Part shown: positions 17,322-25,745 of the stretch, one piece after another
How the letters are laid out: each line of letters starts with the position of its first letter
How positions within the stretch are numbered: the first letter of the stretch is position 1
Source of the DNA: Hymenobacter sp. 15J16-1T3B
GTDB lineage: Bacteria > Bacteroidota > Bacteroidia > Cytophagales > Hymenobacteraceae
Length of the DNA: 64,000 nt
NCBI RefSeq assembly: GCF_020711235.1
Contig: NZ_JAJFAV010000007.1
Coordinates: 186,001 to 250,000 of the forward strand
Direction: 5' to 3'
Notes under the pieces: generated by a model
Databases searched by the model: none
Seen by the model: only the letters and a program-made list of their open reading frames with translations
What the model was told of the DNA's origin: nothing
Position numbers and translations under genes: made by a program

Positions 17322-18563
17322 ATGAAAAACTTCTTACTCCTTTGCCTCCTGTGGGCCTTGACCATGCCGACGCGCTTATGGGCGCAAACGGGCGGCGGAG
17401 CCGGCTTCACCTCGTGGTTCGCGGTGAAAGACAACTCCTTGGTGGTCCAAACCAACACCAAGTCCACCCCGCTGACCAAGAGCGTGGTGCTCATCAACGG
17501 CACCCGCCTCGATTACCAGACGCGCACGGCCATGCTGCCCGGCGGCCAGAAAGTGGTGCTACGCGAAGGCGACACCGTGACGCTGTACGGCGAAGTGCAC
17601 CAAGCCAAAGAAAGCGCCGTGGCCTCGGCGGCGCCTACGCCGGCCACGCCGGCCCCCACCCCGACGGCCGAAGCTCCTGCTACGGCCGTAGCCTCGGCTG
17701 CCCCGGTGGCCGCCGCGCCGGCTCCCGTAGTCAAGCCGGCCCCCGCCAAAACACCTATGACCTTCAGCTTCCGTCCTGCTGCGCCGGTCAACGGCAAGCT
17801 GCGCGGCGTGGTGGAGCTCGGTGCCAGCGGCTTCAACTCCTTCATTGTGCGCGTCGACGCGGACAAAAACTGGAAGCTGGAGAAGTCGGAGTTCGGCAAT
17901 AGCCTGGTGATGGAAAATCTGGCCTCCGAGGATGATATCCGCAAGGGCCTCAAAACCTACATCGGCAAGATGCTCGACTACGGCGTGGGCGGGCGCGACA
18001 TTCACTTCGTGGTCAGCTCCGGCGCCGTGGCGGCCGAGGGCACCCAGAAAATCATCAAGGCGCTGCGGGCCATGAACTACGTGGTCATCACCGTCACGCC
18101 GGAGCGCGAAGCCGCCCTGGGCCTGCGCGCCGCCCTGCCCGCCGCCTACGCCGATAAGGCCTTCCTGACCGACATGGGCTCGGGCAACACCAAGCTGGCG
18201 TGGCTGGAAACCGGCACGGTGCAAACGGCCGACACCTACGGCTCGAAGTACTTCCAGAAAAACGCCGACCCGGCCGCCGTCGCCGCCGATGTGCAGGCCA
18301 AAGCCCAGCAAGTGCCGGCCGAGGAGCGCGCCACCTGCTTTATCATCGGCGGCATTCCGTACGAGCTGGCCAAGCCCCACCGCCAAGGCACGGAGCGCTA
18401 CACCGTGCTGAAAGCGCCCGCCGACTATACTTCGCTGGAAGGCGCCAAGGCCCAGGCCGGCGTCAACATCTACCAGGCCGTGGCCAAGGCCACCGGCTGC
18501 CAGCAGTTTGTGTTCGACTGGGACGCCAACTTCACCATCGGCTACCTGCTCACGCTGCCCTAG
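17322..18563 (+). CDS. Exported protein: DUF6799-like domain fused to a Ppx/GppA-like domain
   Basis: The 413-residue protein starts with a signal peptide (MKNFLLLCLLWALTMPTRLWAQ). Residues ~30-90 hold a DUF6799-like unit (MLPGGQKVVLREGDTVTLYG). An Ala/Pro-rich linker (~95-145) leads to a C-terminal domain that reads like the N-lobe of the Ppx/GppA phosphatases: VELGASGFNSFIVRVD for the first phosphate loop, a GLKTYI helix, VVSSGAVAAEG, then VTPEREAALGLRAAL where Ppx/GppA has its catalytic Glu, and FLTDMGSGNTKLAW for the second phosphate loop. Family members split polyphosphate or pppGpp in the cytoplasm; this one appears exported, so its substrate and location are open. The match is by eye. 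The linker fits a two-domain protein. It is followed by a promoter for the symporter gene. Confidence 0.72.
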   Translation: MKNFLLLCLLWALTMPTRLWAQTGGGAGFTSWFAVKDNSLVVQTNTKSTPLTKSVVLINGTRLDYQTRTAMLPGGQKVVLREGDTVTLYGEVHQAKESAVASAAPTPATPAPTPTAEAPATAVASAAPVAAAPAPVVKPAPAKTPMTFSFRPAAPVNGKLRGVVELGASGFNSFIVRVDADKNWKLEKSEFGNSLVMENLASEDDIRKGLKTYIGKMLDYGVGGRDIHFVVSSGAVAAEGTQKIIKALRAMNYVVITVTPEREAALGLRAALPAAYADKAFLTDMGSGNTKLAWLETGTVQTADTYGSKYFQKNADPAAVAADVQAKAQQVPAEERATCFIIGGIPYELAKPHRQGTERYTVLKAPADYTSLEGAKAQAGVNIYQAVAKATGCQQFVFDWDANFTIGYLLTLP

Positions 18564-18583
18564 TCGCTCGATTTGCGCTGCCG

Positions 18584-18612
18584 TTGGGCTCTGCCCCAAT
18601 CGGCTATCTTTG
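18584..18612 (+). promoter_or_regulatory. Promoter of the dicarboxylate symporter gene
   Basis: TTG at 18584-18586 is separated by 18 bases from TATCTTTG at 18605-18612, matching the Bacteroidota consensus. The start codon is at 18665. Confidence 0.7.
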
Positions 18613-18664
18613 CCGGACGCTGCCCCCTTCCCACCGGGCAGCGTCCGTCCTTTTTATCTGCTGT

Positions 18665-20098
18665 ATGAAGCTTACCCGCTTTGCCGTGCCGGCGCTGCTC
18701 CTATTGCTCGTGGCCGCGCTGCTGACTGCCCTTTCTCACTACGGCGTGCTGGCCCTGCCGCCCGCGGTGCCGCTGGCTGCCCGCTGGTTGGCCCTCGTGG
18801 CCCTGATTGCCTGGGCCGTGCAGCGCCGCTCCCTCACCTTCTGGATTGTGGTGAGCATGCTCGTCGGGGCCGAAGCGGGGGCCGACTTTCCGGAAGGCGC
18901 GCAGAACCTGAAGGTGCTGTCCGACGTGTTCCTGCGCCTCGTCAAGACCATCATTGCCCCGCTGGTATTTGCCACGCTGGTGGTGGGCATTGCCGGCCAC
19001 GCCGACCTGAAGAAGGTGGGCCGCATGGGCGTCAAGGCCCTGGTGTACTTTGAAATCGTCACCACGTTTGCCCTCTTCATCGGCTTGGCCGCCATCAACC
19101 TCACGCAGGCCGGCAAGCTAGACCCGGCCGTACTGGCCGCCGCCCGCGCCGGCAATACCACCAACGACGCCATTGCCACCGCGCCCAAGCAGTCGGCGGC
19201 CGACATCATCGCCCACATCTTCCCCGAAAACATTGCCAAATCGGTGGCCGAAGGGCAGGTGTTGCAGGTAGTGGTTTTCGCCATCATCTTCGCCATTGGC
19301 CTGGCCATGGTGCCCGAAAAGCACCGCCGGCCCATGCTGGAGTGGTCGGAAAGCCTCTCGGAGGTGATGTTCAAATTCACCAACGTGGTCATGTTCTTCG
19401 CCCCGCTGGGCGTGGGCGGCGCCATTGCCTACACCGTGGGCAAAATGGGCTTTGCCCCCCTGCTGAACGCCTTGCAGCTGCTGCTGACGCTCTACGGCGC
19501 GCTCATTGCCTTCATCCTGCTGATTCTGCTGCCGGTGGCTCTCATTGCCCGCATCCCGATCAAGCGCTTCGTGCAGGCTATTGCCGAGCCGGTGAGCATT
19601 GCCTTTGCCACCACGTCGTCGGAGGCGGCCCTACCCCGGGCCATGGAAGCCATGGAAAGCATCGGCGTGCCGCGCCGGGTGGTGGCCTTCGTGATGCCCA
19701 CGGGGTACTCCTTCAACCTCGACGGCACCACCCTGTACCTCTCGCTGGCGGCCATTTTTGTGGCCCAGGCGGCCGGCGTGCCGTTGAGCTTCGGCGAGCA
19801 GCTGGTGATGGTGTTTACCCTGATGCTCACGTCCAAGGGCGTGGCCGGCGTGCCGCGCGCCTCGCTGGTGATTCTGCTGGCCACGGTGGCCTCGTTTAAC
19901 CTGCCGCCCTGGCCGGTGTTCATTATCCTCGGCATCGACGCGCTGATGGATATGGCCCGCACCGCCGTCAACGTCATCGGCAACTGCCTGGCCTCGGCCG
20001 TCGTGGCCCGGTGGGAAGGTGAATTTGTCGATAACTACCAGGGGCAGCCCGTCAGTGAGCTGTTTGAGGAAGCGCAACCGGCCGGCCACCTGCACTAG
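18665..20098 (+). CDS. Dicarboxylate/amino acid:cation symporter (DAACS family)
   Basis: The 477-residue membrane protein has the family's landmarks: LVKTIIAPLVFATLVVGIAG in the third/fourth membrane segment, the serine-rich re-entrant loop ATTSSEAALP, the substrate/cation region PTGYSFNLDGTTLY, the second re-entrant loop MLTSKGVAGVPRAS and the C-terminal NVIGNCLAS. These proteins take up glutamate, aspartate or C4-dicarboxylates with protons or sodium at the inner membrane. The extra hydrophobic N-terminus (~60 residues) adds one or two membrane segments. The start follows the promoter by ~50 bases. It is a single unit closed by a strong hairpin. Confidence 0.94.
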   Translation: MKLTRFAVPALLLLLVAALLTALSHYGVLALPPAVPLAARWLALVALIAWAVQRRSLTFWIVVSMLVGAEAGADFPEGAQNLKVLSDVFLRLVKTIIAPLVFATLVVGIAGHADLKKVGRMGVKALVYFEIVTTFALFIGLAAINLTQAGKLDPAVLAAARAGNTTNDAIATAPKQSAADIIAHIFPENIAKSVAEGQVLQVVVFAIIFAIGLAMVPEKHRRPMLEWSESLSEVMFKFTNVVMFFAPLGVGGAIAYTVGKMGFAPLLNALQLLLTLYGALIAFILLILLPVALIARIPIKRFVQAIAEPVSIAFATTSSEAALPRAMEAMESIGVPRRVVAFVMPTGYSFNLDGTTLYLSLAAIFVAQAAGVPLSFGEQLVMVFTLMLTSKGVAGVPRASLVILLATVASFNLPPWPVFIILGIDALMDMARTAVNVIGNCLASAVVARWEGEFVDNYQGQPVSELFEEAQPAGHLH

Positions 20099-20123
20099 AC
20101 CTGCGGCCCAAACGCAAGCGGCT

Positions 20124-20165
20124 CACAACGCCCGGACAAGCCATCGTGCTTGTCCGGGCGTTGTG
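20124..20165. terminator. Strong hairpin after the symporter gene
   Basis: CACAACGCCCGGACAAG pairs perfectly with CTTGTCCGGGCGTTGTG around an eight-base loop. A long T run is missing, so it may work as a weaker terminator or a transcript-stabilising stem. Confidence 0.75.
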
Positions 20166-20321
20166 CGTTTACTGAGCTATGAACGCCGAATACACGCATT
20201 TTATTCATATAAATTATTTTTAAAGTATAAATAATAGTCAACAATAAGTTATACTTGCAATTAATAATATCCTGTTGCCTCCTCTCCTGCTCCACTGGCC
20301 ATTGGCCTTTCTGCTACCGCC

Positions 20322-20987
20322 ATGCCTAGCCCGATTCGCATTTGTTTCCTGCTGTTAGCCTCAGCACTGCTGGTCGGCAGCTGCAAATCAGTCGACAAAG
20401 TGCTGTTCCAGCCTTCACCGGCGGCCTTGGTCGACCGGCTCCCGTCGTTGGAAATAGCCGTCGAAAATGGGCCGCTCGACCAATCAACGGGCGCGTCATT
20501 GGAAGATGCGCAGCGCCTGTTTGAGCGGGATGTGCGCATGAACCTTTCGGACCCGGAAGACACGGCGCGCTACGGCTACGCCCGGCTGCTGGTAAAAGAG
20601 GCCCGCACCGTCCGCACCGGCAAGGTGCTGCAGAGCCTGCAGATGCTCACTTTCATGACGCCGTCGTTGCTGGGCGTGCCGCTGGAGTGGTACGAAACCG
20701 ACCTGAAAGCGGCCGTGCAAATCATCAGCGCCAAGGGCGACACCTTGGCGACGTACACCGGCGCGGGCAAATCCAGGGTTCGGGTGGCCATGTACCACGG
20801 CTACCCGCAAACGCAGGCCCACCGCCTGGCTGATATGGAAGCCCTGCGGCTGGCGCTGGCGCACATCAAGCCCCAGCTGGACTTGGACGCCGCCCGCCTG
20901 CGCGAGGCACTGCTGACCGCCGGCAAAGTGCGGGGCTACTCCGCCGCCGCGGCACCGCCCGACGGCTCGGCGCGGGTCGAACCGTAG
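20322..20987 (+). CDS. Putative lipoprotein of unknown function
   Basis: The 221-residue protein begins with a lipoprotein signal (LLLASALLVGSCKS, lipidation at Cys). The mature part has mixed alpha/beta character: LPSLEIAVENGP, the charged ERDVRMNLSDPEDT, RYGYARLLVKEA, and a hydrophobic FMTPSLLGVPLEWYETDLKAAVQI. It ends with a Pro/Ala/Ser tail. I do not recognise the family; its layout suggests an outer-membrane-associated assembly or stress lipoprotein, but this is a guess. The ~150 bases upstream are unusually AT-rich (20195-20275) and probably hold the promoter. Confidence 0.78.
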   Translation: MPSPIRICFLLLASALLVGSCKSVDKVLFQPSPAALVDRLPSLEIAVENGPLDQSTGASLEDAQRLFERDVRMNLSDPEDTARYGYARLLVKEARTVRTGKVLQSLQMLTFMTPSLLGVPLEWYETDLKAAVQIISAKGDTLATYTGAGKSRVRVAMYHGYPQTQAHRLADMEALRLALAHIKPQLDLDAARLREALLTAGKVRGYSAAAAPPDGSARVEP

Positions 20988-21225
20988 CGCGCCGGCCCCG
21001 GCGACACGCAGCCGGTAGCGCCGTTCGGCTACCGGAATTGGCTTACTGGGGCCGCCGGCTGGGTCCGGATACTTGCCAGCTTGTCCCCATCGGCAGGGCT
21101 TGCTTGTAGTAGCGCCTTGTCAGGCGCGCCTAGCGAGCATCTGCTTCACCCAACTTAACGCGCGGGCCACGGCTCCGCCTTCCTGGGCCCGCTGCAACGG
21201 TTGGCCTCTATCCCGTTTCTTTGCC
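20988..21225. other. Intergenic stretch with a small hairpin, no gene
   Basis: CCGGTAGC pairs with GCTACCGG at about 21012-21035, a possible end of the lipoprotein transcript. A weak promoter-like TTTCTTTG lies at 21216-21223. Nothing here reads as a protein. Confidence 0.5.
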
Positions 21226-21251
21226 GCGCCGCCCCGCAACCGGGGCGGCGC
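21226..21251 (+). promoter_or_regulatory. GC-rich hairpin in the leader of the first M16 protease gene
   Basis: GCGCCGCCCCG pairs perfectly with CGGGGCGGCGC around a CAAC loop and is followed by a T-rich stretch (GTTTGTGCTTTTT). It lies between the likely promoter and the ATG at 21279, so it could end transcription early (attenuation) or end transcripts entering from upstream. Confidence 0.5.
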
Positions 21252-21278
21252 GTTTGTGCTTTTTCCATTGCCATTAAT

Positions 21279-22643
21279 ATGAAACACGCATTTCGGTCGC
21301 TTGGCCTGGCCGCTAGTCTGCTGACGGCCGCCGCGCCCACCACCCGGGCGCAGCAGGCGGCCGCCAAGGGCGCCTTCCCCTACGCCATCGAGCAGAGCCA
21401 ACTGCCTAATGGGCTGAAAATCGTAACGGTGCCCTATGCCTCGCCGGGACTGGCCTCGGTGTTTCTGGTGGTGCGCGCCGGCTCGCGCGACGAAGTGGAG
21501 GCCGGCAAAACCGGCTTCGCGCACTTTTTCGAGCACGTGATGTTCCGCGGCACCGAGAAGTACTCCAAGGAGCAGTACGACGAGGTGCTCAAGAGCCTGG
21601 GCGCGGCGGCCAACGCCAACACTTCGCTGGACCGCACCGTGTACCACATGACCGGCAACGCCCGCATGCTCGATAAGATGCTGGAAGTGGAAGCCGACCG
21701 GTTTCAGCACCTGAAATACTCCGAGCACGACTTCAAAACCGAGGCCGGCGCGGTGAAGGGCGAGTACACCAAGAACTCCGCTTCGCTCTACACCCAGCTC
21801 AACGAGAAGGTGGCCGACGCGGCCTTCGACCAGCACACCTACGAGCACACCACCATGGGCTTCTTCAAGGACGTGGTGGACATGCCCAACCAGTACGCCT
21901 ACTCCAAGACCTTCTTCGACCGGTTTTACCGCCCGGAGTACACCACCCTGCTGGTGGTCGGCGACGTGAAAGCGGCCGAGGTCAACCAGCTGGCCCAGAA
22001 ATACTTCAGCGGCTGGCAGCGCGGCTCCTACGTGCCCAACATGAAGGCCGAGCCCGCGCAGACGGCCCCGCGCTACGTGCACATCCAGAACGCCAACTTC
22101 CCGCCCTTCCTCAGCCTGAGCTACAAGGGCCCGGCTTTTTCGGACCAGAGCAAGGACCTGCCGGCCCTGGACGTGCTGATGACCATGCTCTTCGCCGAAA
22201 ACTCGGAGCTGTACCAGCAGCTGGTGGTGAAGGAGCAGAAAGTGCGCTTCGTGGGCGGCGCCCCCAACATGACCCGCGACCCGTACCTGACCAGCATCCG
22301 CGCCTCGGTGGTGAAGGCCGACGACATTCCCTACGTGAAGCAGCGCATCGTGCAGGCCCTGGAGGACGCGAAGACCAAGCCCATCGACCAGAAGAAGCTG
22401 GCTGACACCAAATCGGCGCTGAAGTACGGCAACCTGATGAGCCTGGACGCACCCGACAACATTGCCAACGCGCTGTCGGAATTCATCTGGCTCAGCGGCG
22501 ACGCGCAGTCGGTAAACCGCTACTACGGCCTCTACGACCAGGTGACGGCGGCCGACATTCAGGCCGCGGCCCAGAAGTACTTCGTGCCGGAGCACTTGAC
22601 TGTGGGCACCATCGGCCCGAAGGACACCGGCGGCGTGCAGTAA
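21279..22643 (+). CDS. Exported M16 family zinc peptidase (catalytic subunit)
   Basis: The 454-residue protein has a signal peptide (ending at TRAQQ) and a complete M16 zinc site: H82-x-x-E85-H86 in AHFFEHVMFRG, with the third ligand Glu162 in GAVKGEYTKN, 76 residues later as in pitrilysin-type enzymes. The second half is the non-catalytic M16_C domain. Such proteases work in the periplasm of Gram-negative bacteria as heterodimers with an inactive partner. The next gene encodes exactly such a partner, 136 bases downstream on the same strand. The start is at the signal peptide. Confidence 0.94.
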   Translation: MKHAFRSLGLAASLLTAAAPTTRAQQAAAKGAFPYAIEQSQLPNGLKIVTVPYASPGLASVFLVVRAGSRDEVEAGKTGFAHFFEHVMFRGTEKYSKEQYDEVLKSLGAAANANTSLDRTVYHMTGNARMLDKMLEVEADRFQHLKYSEHDFKTEAGAVKGEYTKNSASLYTQLNEKVADAAFDQHTYEHTTMGFFKDVVDMPNQYAYSKTFFDRFYRPEYTTLLVVGDVKAAEVNQLAQKYFSGWQRGSYVPNMKAEPAQTAPRYVHIQNANFPPFLSLSYKGPAFSDQSKDLPALDVLMTMLFAENSELYQQLVVKEQKVRFVGGAPNMTRDPYLTSIRASVVKADDIPYVKQRIVQALEDAKTKPIDQKKLADTKSALKYGNLMSLDAPDNIANALSEFIWLSGDAQSVNRYYGLYDQVTAADIQAAAQKYFVPEHLTVGTIGPKDTGGVQ

Positions 22644-22750
22644 CCATGTGGCGCGGGCTGGGCTACGCCGACCTTCGGTTTGGCCCGCGTCCGCCAGATA
22701 CCAGTTTTCATTTGCCCGAGCGACGCCGCTTTGCCGTCATCGGTCTACAT

Positions 22751-22773
22751 AACGCGGGCTAAAGCCCGCGCTG
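22751..22773. repeat. Family D short palindromic repeat (D1)
   Basis: AACGCGGGCTAAAGCCCGCGCTG, a palindrome (CGCGGGCT/AGCCCGCG) just before the second M16 gene. The same unit occurs twice near 42.4 kb. Confidence 0.7.
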
Positions 22774-22779
22774 CTTCCC

Positions 22780-24342
22780 ATGAAACAGACCTTTCTCCGC
22801 GCCTCTCTCGGCCTGCTGCTGGGCGCGGCTACCATCACCGCCCGTCCGGCCCTGGCCGCCGACGTGGTAGAACTCAAGCAGCCCAACGCCGCCAAGGTGG
22901 TGGTGATGCTGCGCTTCCAGAACGGTTCGGCTTCTGACCCCAAGGGCAAGGAAGGCCTGGCCTACCTCACCTCCCAGCTCGTGACCGAGGGCGGCACCAA
23001 GGAGCTGACGGCCAGCCAGCTCAAGGACAAGCTCTACCCCATGGCCGTGCGCTACGGCGCCCGCACCGACAAGGAAGTCACCACCTTCACCTTCGAGTTT
23101 CACCGCGACTTCCTCGACCAGTTTTATCCGGTGCTCAAGGGTCTGATGCTCACCCCAAGCTTCACCCCGGAGGATTTTGCCCGCCTCAAGTCCAACCAGC
23201 TCAACTACGTGGAGCAGGTTATTCGGGCCTCCTCGGATGAGGACTACAGCAAGTTTGCCCTCGAAGACCAGCTTTTCCGCGGCACCCGCTACCAGCACAT
23301 GACCCGCGGCACCGCGGCCGGCGTGCAGAGCCTCACGCTCGACGACGTGAAGAAATTCTACGCCGCGGCCTACGGCAAAAACAACCTCACCATCGGCCTG
23401 AGCGGCAATTACCCCGAAAGCTTCGTGCAGAAGCTCAAGAAGGACATGGATGCGCTGCCCACCGCCACCGTGAAGCCCGACGTGCCCAAAGCCGCCGCGC
23501 CAAAAGGCGTGCAGGTGGAAATTGTGAGCAAGCCCGACGCGCTGGGCTCGGCCGTGTACGCGGGCTTCCCCATCGAAACCACCCGGGCCAAGGATGACTT
23601 TGCGGCCCTGATGGTGGCCAATTCCTTTCTCGGGGAGCACCGCAAAAGCTACGGCAAGCTCTACGACAAAATCCGCACGGCCCGCTCGATGAACTACGGC
23701 GACTACAGCTACATCGAGTGGTACGAGGCCGGCGGCAACAACATGCTGCCCGTGCCCGGCGTGCCCCGCCACGCCAACTACGCCAGCATCTGGATTCGGC
23801 CGGTGCAAATTGCCGAAGGCCTGCGCAAGCAGTACCCCGCCGAGCTGGGCGACCTGAAAGTGGGCCAAGCGCCTTTCGCACTGCGCTTGGCCCTGCGCGA
23901 AATGGACGGGCTGGTGAAGAACGGCATGTCGAAGGAAGACTTCGAGCTGACGCGCACCTTCCTGCGCTCCTACACCAAGCTTTACGGCCTGACCTCGGCC
24001 AAGCAGCTCGGCTTCCTGCTCGACTCCAAGTTCTACGGCCGCAAGGACTGGCTGCAGGAGCTGGACGGGCAGCTGGCCAAGCTCACGCTGGACGACGTCA
24101 ACAAAGCCATCAAGAAGTACTGGCAGGTGCAGAATATGTACGTCACCATCGTTACCGACGACAGCGAAGCCCAGCCCCTGGCCGAGGTGCTCAAAACCAA
24201 CACCGCCTCGCCCATGAGCTACGCCAAAGTGGTGCGCGAAGGCCTGCCCAAGGAAATCCTGGCCGAAGACGAGCAAGTGGCAACGTACAAGCTGAATGTG
24301 ACGAACGTAAAGGTGGTTGACACGAAAGACACGTTCAAGTAA
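22780..24342 (+). CDS. Exported M16 family protein lacking the zinc site (regulatory subunit)
   Basis: The 520-residue protein has a signal peptide (ending at ALAAD) and the overall M16 fold, but the catalytic HxxEH is replaced by YLTSQ in GLAYLTSQLVTEGG, so it cannot bind zinc. It keeps the glycine-rich region found in regulatory subunits of M16 heterodimers (RTARSMNYGDYSYIEWYEAGG), which in mitochondrial processing peptidase takes part in substrate handling. It likely pairs with the catalytic subunit encoded just upstream. A short palindrome separates the genes, but the same orientation and small gap favour one transcript. The start is at the signal peptide. Confidence 0.92.
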   Translation: MKQTFLRASLGLLLGAATITARPALAADVVELKQPNAAKVVVMLRFQNGSASDPKGKEGLAYLTSQLVTEGGTKELTASQLKDKLYPMAVRYGARTDKEVTTFTFEFHRDFLDQFYPVLKGLMLTPSFTPEDFARLKSNQLNYVEQVIRASSDEDYSKFALEDQLFRGTRYQHMTRGTAAGVQSLTLDDVKKFYAAAYGKNNLTIGLSGNYPESFVQKLKKDMDALPTATVKPDVPKAAAPKGVQVEIVSKPDALGSAVYAGFPIETTRAKDDFAALMVANSFLGEHRKSYGKLYDKIRTARSMNYGDYSYIEWYEAGGNNMLPVPGVPRHANYASIWIRPVQIAEGLRKQYPAELGDLKVGQAPFALRLALREMDGLVKNGMSKEDFELTRTFLRSYTKLYGLTSAKQLGFLLDSKFYGRKDWLQELDGQLAKLTLDDVNKAIKKYWQVQNMYVTIVTDDSEAQPLAEVLKTNTASPMSYAKVVREGLPKEILAEDEQVATYKLNVTNVKVVDTKDTFK

Positions 24343-24443
24343 GCCGCCCCGCAAGCTGCTGGCTCCCCGTCCTTGCGCGGCAGCCATCCGGCTTCCCCAG
24401 GCCAGCAGCGCGAGGAGGTAGGCCGCCGACGGTAGCACCCGGT

Positions 24444-24681
24444 AGTCCTTGCGAGCAACGCGCGGCACCCGCAGGAAGGCGTAGCCAATCGTTCCGCTAG
24501 TAGCACGACGGTACAAGAAGCACTAACCAAAACCGGACCGCCCGCAACCAACATCTGTGGTTCCGGGCGGTCCGGCTTTTGGGCCGATGTATTCAGGTCG
24601 GTAGGTATTGAGACGGCGGTGCTGCTAGCGAAAGGACTGGCTACGCCTTCCTGCGGTTACCGCGCGTTGCTCGCAATGACT
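24444..24681. repeat. Family A foldback repeat (A1)
   Basis: Outer arms of ~64 bases (AGTCCTTGCGAGCAACGCGC...GTTCCGCTAGTAGCAC and its inverse ending GTTGCTCGCAATGACT) enclose a perfect inner hairpin (CCGGACCGCCCG/CGGGCGGTCCGG, ~24535-24577) followed by CTTTT. A one-sided core TAGGTATTGAGACGGCGGTGC lies before the right arm and is shared with the other two copies. It fills most of the gap between the M16 pair and the Spy-like gene. Confidence 0.85.
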
Positions 24682-24797
24682 AGGGAGTGAACCAATGCTT
24701 TCTGGTCCGGATAATTTTCCATCACCGCGTTAAACTCCCCGACCACTTACGCCTCTATGTGAGCAGAAAACGGTAACTATTTCCTCCTCGCATAAGC

Positions 24798-25739
24798 ATG
24801 AAAACCTCCTCCTGGCTGAAGGTCCTCGCCTTTTCCTGCGCCCTGCTGCCCGCCACGGCTGGCTTCGGCGCCTCTCTCCAACACGGCCCCGGCTTTGAGC
24901 GGCCCGGGCTGGGTGGCCCCGGCCACCACCGCGGCAACGGCGAAGTGCGCGCCTACGTCGAGCAGAACGTGCTGCCGGTGGTGCGGCAGCAGCGCCAGAA
25001 GCTGGAAACCCAGCTTGCCGCCGCCGACCAAGCCCAGCTCGCCACCTACCGCACCCAGCTCAAAGCCCTGCGCGAGCAAGGCAAGGCCCTGCGCGAAACG
25101 CTTAAGCCGGCGGCCGGTGCCACACCCGGCCAGCGCCCGGCCCTCACCGATGCCCAGCGTCAGCAGCTGCAGCAGTTGCACGAGCAGCGCCGCACCATTA
25201 TGCAGGGCGTCGGCCAACTGGCCACCAAGTACGCGGCGCAGATCAACCAGCTGAAAACCGAGGTGCAGCCCCAGCGCGAAAAGTGGGCCACCGATATCAA
25301 AGCACTGGTGCAGAAGCAGCTCACGCCCGAGCAGCAGCAGAACCTGGCGCAGCACCAAGCCCACGGCGGCCCGCGCGGGCACCACGGCCGCGGCGGCCAC
25401 GGCCCGAAGCAGAACTTCTTCGGCGCCACGCGCTTCCTGCTCTTGGACCCGAACGCCTCCGCCCCGGCTACGGCCGTGGAAGCCAGCCGCCCGGCCGCTA
25501 TGTATCCCAACCCCGCCAGCAGCGCCCAGCGCCTGGATTACGAGATAAAAAAGGACGGCAACGTGAAGGTGGAACTGCTCAACGAGCAGGGCAAAACCCT
25601 GCGCACCGTGTTCGACGGCAAGCAGGACAAGGGCAGCCACTCGCTCGACGTGAATCTCGCGGACCTGAACCGCGGCACGTACTACTACAAAATCACGAGC
25701 AAAGGCAGCTCCGAAACCCGCCGCTTCGTGAAGGAGTAA
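24798..25739 (+). CDS. Spy/CpxP-like coiled-coil protein with T9SS sorting domain
   Basis: The 313-residue protein has a signal peptide (ending at GFGAS), then a long helical region (residues ~50-190) rich in Gln, Lys and Ala with LTPEQQQNLAQHQAHGG, which resembles the LTxxQ motif of Spy/CpxP periplasmic chaperones, followed by a Gly/His-rich linker (GPRGHHGRGGHGPK). From ~225 on is a beta domain beginning MYPNPASSAQRLDYEI and ending TSKGSSETRRFVKE, a type A T9SS sorting signal. A Spy-like protein that is routed to the cell surface is unusual. The His-rich linker could bind metal. Function is not known; the T9SS call is firm, the Spy relation moderate. Confidence 0.8.
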   Translation: MKTSSWLKVLAFSCALLPATAGFGASLQHGPGFERPGLGGPGHHRGNGEVRAYVEQNVLPVVRQQRQKLETQLAAADQAQLATYRTQLKALREQGKALRETLKPAAGATPGQRPALTDAQRQQLQQLHEQRRTIMQGVGQLATKYAAQINQLKTEVQPQREKWATDIKALVQKQLTPEQQQNLAQHQAHGGPRGHHGRGGHGPKQNFFGATRFLLLDPNASAPATAVEASRPAAMYPNPASSAQRLDYEIKKDGNVKVELLNEQGKTLRTVFDGKQDKGSHSLDVNLADLNRGTYYYKITSKGSSETRRFVKE

Positions 25740-25745
25740 CGGCCC

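Noticed and set aside
24444-24681. The repeat families as CRISPR
   Set aside because: Only single inverted repeats, no regularly spaced direct repeats with unique spacers, and no cas genes.
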